This document shows, one piece after another, positions 1 to 10,700 of a stretch of 64,000 nucleotides of DNA. Made by a program: the position numbers and the translations under genes. Every line of letters starts with the position of its first letter. Position 1 is the stretch's first letter. The DNA is from Diphasiastrum complanatum (taxonomy: Eukaryota; Streptophyta; Lycopodiopsida; Lycopodiales; Lycopodiaceae). Where the stretch lies: contig CM055095.1 of NCBI GenBank assembly GCA_029204225.1, positions 21,071,348 through 21,135,347 of the forward strand. Reading direction: 5' to 3'. Below the pieces are notes generated by a model. That model was not told the origin of the DNA. It made no database searches and saw only the letters and a program-made list of their open reading frames with translations.

Positions 1-172
1 CATTATTGTGCACATTGAATCTAATTCTAACATAAGCGACTCTTGTATGAGGCCAAAAGGCCAAACAAGTAGCAAAAATAGAAAATTGAGTATTTTCATG
101 AGCAATACAATTGGCTACCATAAAATGGAAGTAAAGAGAGTGGTAGTAGCATCAATGGCAATCCTCCCAATC

Positions 173-590
173 TCATAGGTCATGAGGAGGGTTACGGACA
201 GTACGAGTCTTAAGCCATATTACAATTGATATTATCTTATCAAGAAGGTTGAGTTTTGAAGAATAATCAAGAAAGTTCTCATTTTCGAATGAATGTTGCA
301 AATGCACTAAATTCCTAAAAGCATGTGAGTTGATGGAATCGCCACCACAAACTATGCTAGAATCAAATGTTTCATCATAGTCAATACTGAGCATATCCCT
401 TGGCAACTAGTCTTGTTTTACAATTTTTCACACTACCATCTTGATTAAGCTTGATCTTAAAGACCCATTTGCAAGTAGTAACATTTTTCTTTGATGGAGG
501 ATCAACAATTTTACATGCATCAATCTCAAGCAATACATCTTATGCACTCTTCATTGTATCAAGTCAATTTTTTGTTCTTAAAGTCTCATT
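173..590 (-). pseudogene. Ty1/copia reverse transcriptase fragment
   Basis: On the minus strand, about 560-370 reads TTCKWVFKIKLNQDGSVKNC followed by [11 protein letters not shown]. This is the N-terminal part of a copia RT. The adjoining 406-173 frame continues with SIDYDETFDSS, which corresponds to the 'DYDETFAP' block. Stops and a frame change separate the pieces, and no YVDD box, RNase H or LTR is recognisable nearby. It is a dead scrap of a copia polyprotein. Confidence 0.75.
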
Positions 591-1200
591 CACACCTGAA
601 GGAACATAATCGAAAGTAATAATAAGAGAAAATAAAATTAAAAAATACAATCCTCGAGTTGCAATTGCTTTCCTCTCTTTCATTGAACAAGATTGAATAG
701 ATTAGAAAAGTCTTCTCTTAAATATTCAACACCAATTGCACTAATTCATTATTCTAAATAGGATTTCTTATACAAGATCTCTAGTTACCGTACAGACTTA
801 GAGATAGATATTTATTGGTTACATAAGGATGAGACAACCACTAGTAAAGATATTCTTCTTGATTGGTCCAATATTCCCATGAAGAGGACCCGCAAGCATG
901 CATCTCCTAAAAATAGTAGTAAGCTTCAAGAAAAGCACCCTGCGTGTGTAAGTCCAACCCGATGGTCACATAGAGATTTGATTAATTGGAAAGTCAATAA
1001 AAGGACTTTAGTCCTTTTTGCGGGACTTTTAATGTCGCAGGGCCTAAAAGTCAAGTTAGTGAATAAAATAGGGGTTCCCACCAAAATTCGTTTTTTAAAT
1101 TGGGTCCTCCAATTATGAATGGATTCCCTCCACTTTTTAGATGCTTAGGTTAGAATTAACCAATAGGAATTGAGGCGCCCATCTCCTCAATCCACTATAT
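591..1200. other. No gene recognised; possible LTR sequence
   Basis: No convincing coding signal was seen. A GGCGCCCATCTCC motif at about 1173 and the following 'ctatataag' TATA-like box resemble LTR promoter sequence. They may belong to the LTR that ends near 1712. Confidence 0.3.
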
Positions 1201-1224
1201 AAGTGAAAATTTCAAAATCATGGT

Positions 1225-1266
1225 ACATTCTTGATCCATTCCTCTTATGGAATGGATCAAGAATGT
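1225..1266. repeat. Perfect 18-bp inverted repeat with 6-nt loop
   Basis: The arm ACATTCTTGATCCATTCC is followed by the loop TCTTAT and then by its exact reverse complement. Pairing stops at both outer ends. It lies just downstream of a TATA-like 'ctatataag' (about 1195), so it may sit near the start of an LTR transcript. Confidence 0.85.
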
Positions 1267-1360
1267 CCTTGCTCTCTATCTCTTTTTTTTCATCTCTCAT
1301 GCTTTCTTTGTGTCTGCTAATTCTTGGATTTGATGCTTATTGGGATTGTCATTTTTATGC

Positions 1361-1489
<129 letters not shown>

Positions 1490-1712
1490 GAGTAAGCTTC
1501 TATCTTTGTGGACTTATTGTTAATGGATGTAAGGTTAATGCTTAATGTTAATGGATCTTAGTGTTAGATGTGGATTGTAAGCACATGCTGGAATTTGGAT
1601 TATGTTATCGCTCTTATGGGAACGAACCTTCGTGTGACAACTAACCTCATCTTCTTCATGCTTGTGTTCTTGGATCTAGGATTGAGGCTAGGATAAGATA
1701 TTGCCCACTACA
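1490..1712 (+). mobile_element. 3' end of a presumed gypsy LTR
   Basis: The sequence just before the tRNA-Asp-type primer site ends in 'ccactaca', as expected for an LTR ending in CA. The LTR start was not located. The microsatellite at 1362-1489 is probably inside the same LTR. No second copy was found in the window. Confidence 0.4.
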
Positions 1713-1716
1713 ATTT

Positions 1717-1734
1717 TGGCACCGTTGCCGGGGA
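1717..1734 (+). other. Retroelement primer-binding site (tRNA-Asp type)
   Basis: TGGCACCGTTGCCGGGGA matches the TGGCGCCGTTGCCGGGGA primer site typical of plant Athila/Tat-lineage Ty3/gypsy elements with one mismatch. That site is complementary to the 3' end of tRNA-Asp. It follows an LTR-like CA end by a few bases. This is the only primer site in the window that is not of initiator-Met type. Confidence 0.7.
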
Positions 1735-2600
1735 GCTACGCCAATTGTTCAGATTGGAGCATGTTTGGATGGATGTTATCTTGCATTAGGCATTTTGTTT
1801 TGGCATAAGTAGGGTCAAAATTGCATGTTAGGGTTAGATTGAGAGTGATTTTGCTTGATTTTTGATTGTTGAGCAGGGGAATCTATTCAGATCATCATTT
1901 TTAAGATCCATTTGGATCTGAGAAATTCGAGAAAACAACAAAAAACGGTCATTTCTGCCAGATTTGATCAAAAAGGAGACAAAATTGTCATCAGATATGA
2001 TAACTTCTGGCCCTCTTACAAGAAACCTTCGTCGAGTTGCAGACAACTTCGGTTTCACTCACAGTCCCTTCAAATTGATCTGTCAAGATCATCCAAAAAG
2101 TATAATTTTATCCTCGCCAAGCTGCAAAAACCTTATTATTCGCCTGAAAGAACCTTCACTAATTCTACCCTAGTTTCATATGTGTCAAATTTGCCCATTG
2201 TGAAGTCGACAAAGGTTATTTTTACCAGATTTGTCAAAAACAACCAGATCAGTGATTTTGTTATCCAAAATAGCAGTGAAGAACCTTTGTCGAGTCATTC
2301 TTCACCTAAGAAACCTTCGCCTGTACTATTTTTAGGTTCTGATCTACCAAATCTAGCCACTACCAAATTTTTGAGACATTTTGTTTTATTCTTGATTTGT
2401 TTCTGAAAAATCCTGATTTTAGAAGTGTCGATTACTTGATCAAAGATCTTTTTTCACAAAAAAAAAATCCAAAATCTAATTATTGTCAAGTGAAAGAATT
2501 TTCACAGATCTGATCTGAGATAGGAATTTGATTGAAAAATCTAGATCCAATCTCATTGTCTGATTGAACGGACGTTCCACCTGTGATTGTTAGAAGGTCA
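1735..2600 (+). mobile_element. Leader relic of a Tat/Athila-like gypsy element
   Basis: This is the stretch downstream of the tRNA-Asp-type primer site. It contains a 164-codon open frame (1912-2406) with no recognisable domain. It also carries degenerate repeats of an 'aaaccttcgtcgag' motif, for example near 2021, 2150, 2282 and 2310. Leaders of this length with internal repeats are usual in this lineage. Gag and pol are absent, so the element is truncated at about 2.6 kb. Confidence 0.45.
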
Positions 2601-3600
2601 CATCAATTAGAGATACCTGATGCGAAATAATGTGGGGGACTTCGAGCACTTCGAAGTTGGACAATCGCGGATTAACTGATGTGAGGCTCAGGTGGAGTCA
2701 ATCAGACCGAGCGAAGCTACTGCTTCATGTCGACGATCAATCCTCCTCTGAACTACAAACTGACACTGCAGATCTAATTTAAAAACTTTATAAACAATAG
2801 ATAATATTAATCAACTAAGATTGAGAAACAACGAAAGTATAATCTACTAATAACAAGCACCATAGAATCATTCACAGATTATGCACACAATGAGCAGATT
2901 GTTGCAACTCTTCTATTATCAGAATCGAGTTTAAAATCACAAAACCTTTTGGGCGTTGTCTGTTTCCTAGATCAGCATGTCGACGCAAGAGAGGAGTTCT
3001 CTCTCACGAGTAAAACTAGCTAGTGCTAATTCTATGTCTATAATTGTGGCAATGTGTGTCTGCAACTGCATGACTAACACACTTCCACTTTTCTGTTTGT
3101 ATTCAATCTCCAATATATAACATGTTGGGTCTGATTACAAAATCTGATTAGCTAAGCATTACAAGACAGTTTATGCTAGAAACATTAGCTAACTATGTCT
3201 TGCTACTTTGCTTAACTATATGGGCTTAACGGTTGGGTCGTGACATTCAAACTCTCATGCTTGTCGACTTGATCTCGAAGTTGTCGTACACGACTTTTTT
3301 TATTTTTTGTCAGGGGCTTCAGGCTTCAGGGTTCGGGGACTTCATGGGTGACCGCAATCTTCTTCGTTCTGGTTGTTGTAGTTTGTCTTCGTTGCCTTCG
3401 GGACTTCGGCCTTCGGCATTCGTTGCCTTTGTGGTTCCCTGGCGGTTTTCCTTGCCTTCGTTGGTCTTCGCAACTTCGACTCTGTGGTGCACTTCCATCA
3501 AAGCCATTTGTAGGACTTAGCAGTTGCCTACGGTGGTCTTTGTTGAAACCATTGGCATAGCAGTTGCGGACGATTGCGGTTTCTGTCTGTGGGCAGTTCT
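2601..3600. other. No host gene; probable 3' region or LTR of copia A
   Basis: No supported coding region. A stretch at about 3310-3500 is rich in 'ccttcgg/cgaag' repeats and directly follows (in minus orientation) the RNase H end of copia A. An LTR of copia A is expected here, but its TG/CA ends could not be fixed. Confidence 0.35.
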
Positions 3601-3607
3601 CGTGTAT

Positions 3608-6000
3608 TTATGCAGATAATGGCTCGCAAGCTAGCAAGACTTTGTGGGTAGAAACTTTATGTTTCTTCAACTCCCTCTCAAAGCGTGGTAGACTTGTGAT
3701 TCCCAAGTTAGCCCTCTGCCTTTTAAACATTGCCTTATCTAAAGGCTTAGTGAAGATGTCGGCCACCATCTGCTTAGTTGGAATGAAAATGGTTTGCAAC
3801 TCGTTTCTCTCAACCAGATCCCTAATCAAGGGATACTTGATAGCAATGTGTTTCGTTCTTGAGTGAAACACAGGATCCATTGTCAGATGTATCGCAGATG
3901 TGTTGTCCATGTGTAGGATCAGTGGCTCGTTGGTGTTTTCTCCCAAACCATCTAGAAATTGTCTGAGCCATGTCAGCTCATTAGCCATTTTGGCTGCAAC
4001 AACATATTTTGCCTCACAAGATGATTGGATAGTTATTGTCTGCTTTCTGCTGATCCAAATAACAGCTGCATTGACTGCTATCGTGCATCCTCATGAGACG
4101 CTTTTGGAATCATTTTTTATTGATGTCCATCTTGCATCATTGTAGGACTCTATTTGGAGTCCTATATCTCAAGAATAGTAGAGTCCATAGTCCTTTGTGC
4201 TCTGCGGGTACTGCAAGATTTTCTTGGAAATCTTCCAGTGTGTCGGTCCTAAATTTATGTTAAATTGGTTCAAATATCTGAACATTGCATAAGCAATGTT
4301 CGGCCTTGTATTATTTGCCAAGTACATCAAAGAACCAATAAGCCTTCTATAAGGCTTATGTTGCATTGTCTCTCGGTCGGCGTTGTCTTTGGGATATTCT
4401 TCACTTGTGAGTATTGTGCCAGGTATCATAGGAGTATTTACTCCCTTGCAATTTGTCATTTGAAAATCATCAATTATCTTTTGAATGTATCTTGACTGGT
4501 ATAGATACAATCTTCCACCTTCAAGATCTCTATCAATTTGCAATCCTAGGTAGCATATCGCTACTCCTAGGTCCGATATTTCAAAGTGCCTTAAAATATC
4601 CTGCTTTACCTCTACAATCAATTTGTCGCACCTTGACATGATTAGTGTGTCATCTACATAGACACCGATAATAATGATCGTCCCATCTATGACTTTCACA
4701 TATACGTTGTAATCAGCCATTAAAGGCTGAAAACCTAAGGATCTTAGAGCTTGATCCTTGTTCTTGTACCACTGCCTAGCAAATTGTTTGAGTCCATAAA
4801 TGCTTCTCTACATTTTGTAGGCATAGTCAGGAAATGACTCACAAGTAAAACTTGTTGGCTGGTCCATATAGACTTCTTCCTTCAGATCACCATCAAAAAG
4901 CCTGTCTTTTTGTCTACAATATGGATTTTCAGATTGTGGACTGCTGCATAAGCAAATAAAATTCGTATAAATGTATGATTGACTATAGGAGAAAAAGTTT
5001 CAGTGTAGTCCATACCATACTTCTGTGAAAATCCTTTGGCAACAAGCCTGGCTTTGTATCTTGATACATTGCCATCTGGTCCGTATTTGTATTTGTAGAC
5101 AGTCTTTCTATCAGCTGGTACTAGTTCAAGAGTCCAGACCTTGTTCTTCTTCATGGAGTCCATCTCTTCTTCCATGGCTTTTATCCATTTGCCCTTCTCG
5201 GAACTATCAATGGCTTCTTCATAAGTTTGCGAGTCACCACCGAATCCACAAAACTCTTCTGTTGTCAAAGCTAGGTAGTCAAACACAAATCTGACTAGTG
5301 TTCTTCTCTCTTGTCGATCTCCTTGGAGATTTTGTAGGCACTTTGATGGCTTTGCCTTTGTCGAGTGTCTTGCTTTTGTTGACTGCTTTGCCTTTGTCAA
5401 CTACAAATATGATGTGTAGAGTAGGCATCTTGGATACAGGCTGCATATGGGACTGCTCATCATCTGAATTGTCACTCAGTTCATCTAGAATTTGAATATC
5501 TCCATCCAAATGCTCAGGGTCCACTCCCTCTATCGATGTCGGTAGGTTATAGTACTGCTTGCCAAGAATCTCGTAGTCAACTGGATCTTAGTTAGCCATT
5601 GTTCTTGTTTCATCGAATCTGACGTCTTTGACTGTCTTTACTTGATTAGTCTCTAGCACATTGATCATGTAGTATGATGAATGAATGTCATATCCTACAA
5701 GGTATCCTTCATCCAGCTTCTTTTGGAGCTTATCAGGAATGTGTGCATATGCAACACATCCACAAACACGTACATGAGCCAGATTTGGCTTGTTACTGCA
5801 CCACACTTCATGTGGAGTTGTGTGAGGAACACCTAATTTGCATGTCATGTTCTACAAGTAGGCTATAGGTAGGTAGTTGTAGCTACTACTTCAGCCCGTA
5901 GTGGTCTTGATGCCTTAGAATAGGCCATCATGCACCTTGCAGCTTCCATGAGAGTTCTGTTCTTCCTCTCAACAACACCGTTGTGTTATGGTGTTTGTTG
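3608..6000 (-). mobile_element. Copia A: truncated Ty1/copia element (IN C-terminus, RT, RNase H)
   Basis: In element orientation the parts are as follows. The integrase starts inside the HNGVVERKNRTLMEAARC block (about 5990) and continues with 'GVPHTTPHEVWCSNKP' and 'VCGCVAYAHIPDKL' (5848-5588). The RT N-terminus is in 5400-4882 ('[20 protein letters not shown]'). The RT core with the YVDD box (GVYVDDTLIMS) is in 4720-4169. RNase H is in 3988-3608 ('LHMDNTSAIHLTMDPVFHSR', 'KHIAIKYP'). Stops and frameshifts separate the blocks, and gag, protease and the integrase core are missing. It abuts copia B, but both elements carry the same integrase segment, so they are different elements. Confidence 0.85.
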
Positions 6001-6678
6001 GATTACTAATCGACTAATCGATTTTAATCCTCATCCATTATTTATCTAGTTCTGCGGATTTTTCCGTGTCTTTACACAGTCTGTAGATTTACAACTGTTT
6101 TTACACAGTCTGCAGAAATACACGAAGTTTGAAAATAGTGTCGCATTTTTCGCCTGTCAAAAATTATGAGTAAAATTGCAGTGTCACATTTTTTGCATTT
6201 TAGCGACACTGTCGCCTGTCAAGAATTACGATTAAATATGCAAAGTCGCATTCTTCGCATTTTTTCAAAGTGCCTCAAATATTAAGAAAATGACTCTGGC
6301 AAAATGTGGGGCCACCCTAAATGAGATTTAAAAACACTGTCGGGTTTTTCGCAAAAAGTCGACACTGTCGCTTGTGGCAGTTTTAGTTCATTTCTGCAGA
6401 GTGAAAGTTTTAGTTCATTTATGTAGACAGACTATTTACGGCCAATTTTCACCGCTTATCAACAATCAATTTTTGAGAATGAACTGGATGAATGCCAGTG
6501 GACACCAGCCAACTGGCAATCGCATTTGACGACCTAATTACTTAGTATAAATCAGATATTCATACATCTCTCTTTTCAAGTTCTGAAACAACGCATCAAC
6601 ATTGTGAATTGTGAAGGAGTTGAGTGTTATTATACGACGCTTCATGCGCTCTTATCAAGCAGATCATTCACAATCAGA
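6000..6678. other. AT-rich segment joining copia A and copia B
   Basis: No coding signal. It contains two degenerate copies of a 'cgcctgtcaa(a/g)aatta' block (about 6152 and 6212) and a 'cttagtataaatcag' TATA-like motif near 6543. It separates two copia integrase genes, each broken in the same domain. It could be a solo LTR or filler DNA at a recombination joint. No target-site duplication could be matched. Confidence 0.4.
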
Positions 6679-7136
6679 ACCCAAAACTTGTGAGGTAGGC
6701 CCTTTGCCTTGAGCATGCATCGAGCCATCTCCATAATCGTGCAATTCTTTCTTTCGGCAACACCATTTTGTTGAGGTGTATAAGGGGTTGTCATTTGATG
6801 ATGGATACCTTTGCTTTGAAGATAAGTACCGAACGTATTCTTTATATTTTTCCCTCCTCGGTCGATACGTAAGATTTTCAAAGAGTGCCCAAACTGGTTT
6901 TCTATCATTGTTAGAAAATCCTTGAAGCGTTGAAAAACTTCAGATTTTGCCTTCATAGGATAAATCCATGTAAATCTTGCAAGGTCATCAATAAAAGTAA
7001 CAAAGTACTTACATTTTCCAATGGATTCGGTCCTCATTGGACCACATACATTACTATGAACCAGATCAAATTTGCCATCAACTCGAATAGTTCCATCAAT
7101 TGGAAAAGCTTGCCTTTGAAATTTTCCAAGTATGCA

Positions 7137-7670
7137 TCATTCGCATACATGTCTTTCGGGATGCTCAACATTAGGAATGTCTTCAACCATATTGAATCTC
7201 TTCAACATCTTCAAGCTAGCAAAGTTGAGATGTCCAAACCTAGCATGCCATAATTCAGCCAACTCCAAAGAATATGAACTTGATGCAACAAGACAAAAAG
7301 ATGATGAAGCTCTTCGCTCATAGGTATCCATAAGGAACAATCCATCACGTAATGTTCCCGAAGCAATGATCATAAGAGATCTCTTTGGGTCTTTGATAAG
7401 ACATTTGTCTTCTTTTAATTGCACAACCAATCCTTGGTTCATAATTGTAGACGCCGAAATGAGATTCTTTTTTATTTTTGGAACATAAAGTACATTACGA
7501 ATGTACTTCTCCTCACCGTTGGGTAAGATAATGGGGATCACTCCAATACCTTTGATAGGATAAGTGGTGTTATCAACACCCTGAACTTTGCTTACATCAT
7601 GCACTTTCACAAGCTTTGTGAAGACCTCTTTGTGATAAGTCATATGACGTGTGGCACCGCTATCAATCAC
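7137..7670 (-). pseudogene. Copia B protease and GAG-pre-integrase domain
   Basis: It opens with MIDSGATRHMT, the aspartic protease active site (DSG) of copia elements. It continues through 'GIGVIPIILPNGEEKYIRNV' and 'NLISASTIMNQG' to the GAG-pre-integrase zinc-binding block 'ELWHARFGHLNFASLKML...HVCE' (H...H...C). The frame is joined to gag except for a single in-frame TGA where 'W' is expected before VIDSGA. Confidence 0.8.
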
Positions 7671-8728
7671 TCAATCAATAGATGAAAAAACAGCAACTTG
7701 TAAAGCTAAAGATGAGCTGTTTTCTGCTGAAAAACCAGCAAGATTTGAAGTGGCAGCAATCTCGTCTTTAGGAGAGATGAGATTATTAGTGACAAAAGCA
7801 TAATCATTATTGAAAAGATTATCCTCCTTTCCAAATTGTTCCAAAGTAATGATTGTGGTACTTGTATCGTTACCTTTCTCTTTTTCCTTTGCAAGCCTCT
7901 TCCTACATTCTTTGATGTGATGCCCAAACTTCTTGCAATAGTGGCACTTACCCTTCTTCTTGGAGCCTTGATCTTGAGCTTCCTTAGATTTTTTATCATC
8001 TTTGGAAGTGTGGAAAGAAGGCTTCCCTTTCCACTTGCCTTTGCCTTTGCCTTTTGCAAAGAAAGCTTGATCTTCTTGTTCACCAAAGTTGATCCTTGTT
8101 TGTTCTTCTTGAAGAAGTAAGCCAACAAGTTCGTCGAAGGAGATTTGTTGTCCCCTAAGAGAAATGCTCAATGATGACACAAATGGAAGGTAAGAATTAG
8201 GAAGAGAGTTAAGAGTAATAGATACAAATTGTGAGTTCTCAATCACCTCATCAATACTAAGAAGCTCCTCTCGAAGATCCTTGATCTTCGTCAAGTGATT
8301 TGTAAGCAAATCACCTTCTTGCATCTTCAAGATAGAAAGTTAATTTCGAAGATATACCACTTTTGCCGCATTCTTTACTTGAAACATCTTGGCAAGAGTC
8401 TCCCAAGCACTTTTGGAAGTCTTGCATGATCTAATATGAGAAAGGATAAATCTCTTCACTGATAATACAATGACGGAATGTGCTTGTGCATCTCGTCGAT
8501 CCCACTTCTTTTGCTCATCGGAAGACACCTCTGTAGATGAAGAAGTAGTTGTTCTAGATGGTGTAATAGGTGCCAAGGCGACGGCCTCTCTTCGTCACCA
8601 TTAACTACTTCCCACAAACATTTAGCAATTAGAAGATTCTTTATCATGTAGCACCACAAGGAATAGTTTGTGCCATCCAGCCTATCTTCATTAAATAAAG
8701 AACCAATAGACTCCGATTCTTTAGCCAT
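7671..8728 (-). pseudogene. Copia B gag (degenerate)
   Basis: The N-terminus MAKESESIGSLFNEDRLDGTNYS... is the usual copia gag start ('LDGTNYSLW'). A frameshift leads to '[20 protein letters not shown]', the UBN2-type gag core. After a stop the frame resumes at 8330 and ends with a retroviral zinc knuckle, CHYCKKFGHHIKEC (CX2CX4HX4C, about 7960-7915). It would encode the nucleocapsid/coat protein of the element but is broken by at least two lesions. Confidence 0.8.
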
Positions 8729-9314
8729 AAAAAAAATCAGCTTATAGTAGATAGGAAATAGACTTTCCAAGACAAAATCTACTCAAAGGGCAGCAACCTC
8801 AAAGCTGAAATTATGAGCACAATAGATTGCAATACTCCACATGCAATTTGCTGCTCAAGTAATGAAATAGGTGGCTGATTTCTGCACAAAAAACAAAATG
8901 CTCACAAATAGGTAGTCTTCAAATGAAGCCAAAACCAAAACCAGAAATTTGTGGCTGAAAAGAGTGCACACTATGTGCATATAGAGCTGATGGTAGCGCC
9001 CTACTCCAAGCTCACCAACAGGGAAATTTCAGCAAGAAATGTGTCCAAAACACATGTATCTTCATTTAAGAAATAAATTTGAAATTTTCAGCATGTACTT
9101 GAGTCAAGATCACATGCAATTGGTTTGAGCATGGGCACCCTACTGCTAGCTCTCAAATAGGTGAAGATGCCCTGCAATTTTCTGCAAAAAAGTTATAAGA
9201 TGATGAACATATTCTTCTCCTACAAAATCAGCAACTTGATGATTTTTACAACTAAAAGGGAAAGAAGATAGCTTCCTATTGGGCGCCCTCCTGCAAGCAA
9301 TATGATCACCTAAA

Positions 9315-9327
9315 GGCTCTGATACCA
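9315..9327 (-). other. Copia B primer-binding site
   Basis: On the minus strand this reads TGGTATCAGAGCC, complementary to the 3' end of initiator-Met tRNA. It directly adjoins the LTR that starts with TG at 9328 on the plus strand. Confidence 0.85.
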
Positions 9328-9852
9328 TGTAGGAAACAGAAGACTAAGGATCCAGGATCTTAACTATTCAATCACACAAAGCATTCTCAAAAGAAAGCAA
9401 GAGATGGCTAGAAACCCTCTTGTAGAAACTCGTGGACAGCCAAGAAGAATAGTCAGTATTGCTTACAAAAGTGTCTTATACAAATGGGATGCACACATAT
9501 ATATAGTCCGAGATGACTATCTAACTTCATGACTATTGGCTATTCAACTACTTGACTATTGGCTTTCCAACTACTTGACTATTGGCTGTCCAACTACTTG
9601 ACTATTGACTATTCAACTTTCTATAAGTTACATAGAAGGAATAAGGTACCTCCAATATGTCAAGTTGGGGTACTTAATGTCACAATTAGGCCTAGCGGAC
9701 CCATGAGTCCCTACCAAATTAATTTCATACTAACTTAGCTAACTCTAAGTTTAGTAGGCCTAATATAATAAATGACCATGGTTACACAACTCTCGACCTT
9801 TTCGGTCAAAGTAACCTATGGTAATGTAAGGAATTCCATTTACATTCCAACA
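9328..9852 (-). mobile_element. Copia B 5' LTR
   Basis: The LTR runs from TGTAGGAAACAG, next to the primer site, to about CATTCCAACA, giving TG...CA ends. It contains a 23-bp tandem repeat and, at 9778-9822, a block nearly identical to one in the copia C LTR ('tcgacctttt.ggtcaaagtaac'). No matching 3' LTR was found. The outer end is inferred from the CA dinucleotide and is approximate. Confidence 0.6.
9530..9620. repeat. 23-bp tandem repeat in the copia B LTR
   Basis: About four copies of a unit close to CTACTTGACTATTGGCTTTC + CAA are present, differing at one or two positions each. They lie between a TATA-like 'atatatatag' and the inner half of the LTR. Confidence 0.85.
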
Positions 9853-10495
9853 TATCAATCGATGTGGAGCTTCATGCATGCTTGGAAGAGATACGTTTAA
9901 CAGTTCATGTGGGACTTCATATATTTCTTCAACATTTCTCAAAAAGTTTACCAATAAAATGTTTGTTAAAAAATAATCATATTGAGTATCTTGAGAAAGC
10001 AGTTTCATATATGTAAATTTAGTAGTATTTTTTTGACTAACGAAACGACAAATGTCAATCTCCAATCGCATAATGCTTGTAACCCACTGGACACCTATAC
10101 TTGTGAAAGCTTTCCAGAAGTGGAATATGCTTTAGTGCCAACTCAGGTCCCTCACCAGCTTGTGGAGAGCATAATAGAACAAATCATTGTAGTTTTCGAG
10201 TGGGCACGTCAATTACATGAGAACGTAAAGGGAAGCATTAGCTATGACTTGCATCCTCACACAACTTAAGCAAAAGCTTGGCTTTATTCGTGATTAGAGG
10301 CTCCCAACCAAAAAATTTTAATCTTTGAAACCTTTTATCATAACAAATGGTTGTTAATAATTTAGTTTGTTTTGAGTTATCAAGAAATGATAAGAAATTG
10401 AGCTCAAACACACTTCAACACTATCATCCCATAAATGTGTTTTGTTATCATGTAGATCAATGCTCTGATTAAGAAATTGAATAGTCTCAAAATAG
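9853..10495. other. No gene recognised
   Basis: A 95-codon open frame at 9982-10269 has no recognisable motif. It lies just upstream of a gypsy RNase H fragment and may be leftover polyprotein. Confidence 0.3.
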
Positions 10496-10700
10496 ATGAA
10501 TACGCTTTTAGGCCAAGTCGTGAATGTGAGAAAATATACAAGTAATCTTTTGGCTAATCCTTTCTTGTTCTTTATTGACCATCAAGTTCTATTGTATTTG
10601 GTGAATACAAAATATTCTAGTAGAAAGATTACTAGGCGACAATTGCTACCTACCTCAATTACTTGGGTTAACATTTGGCATATTAAAGGGAGTAAAAAGA
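10496..10700 (+). pseudogene. Ty3/gypsy RNase H fragment
   Basis: The translation contains 'FFIDHQVLLYLVNTKYSSRK' followed by an Arg-rich turn. This matches the 'TDHQALxYLVNK...GRxxRW' block of gypsy RNase H. Neither RT upstream nor integrase downstream is preserved. Confidence 0.65.

Larger units (their letters stand above)
6642..9327 (-). mobile_element. Copia B: 5' two-thirds of a Ty1/copia element
   Basis: The order in element direction is primer site, leader, gag, protease, GAG-pre-integrase, integrase. The coding part starts at the ATG at 8728. Integrase ('FIDDLARFTWIYPMK', 'DRGGKNIKNTF', 'TPQQNGVAERKN') breaks off just after 'LPHKFW' near 6678. RT and RNase H are missing. Mutations include a gag frameshift near 8575, a stop near 8342 and a TGG-to-TGA change directly before the protease. 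The 5' LTR follows at 9328-9852. Confidence 0.85.

Noticed and set aside
3608-9327. Reading copia A and B as one complete copia element
   Set aside because: The integrase segment after 'NGV(V/A)ERKN' occurs in both with different sequence, and a 0.68-kb unrelated piece separates them.
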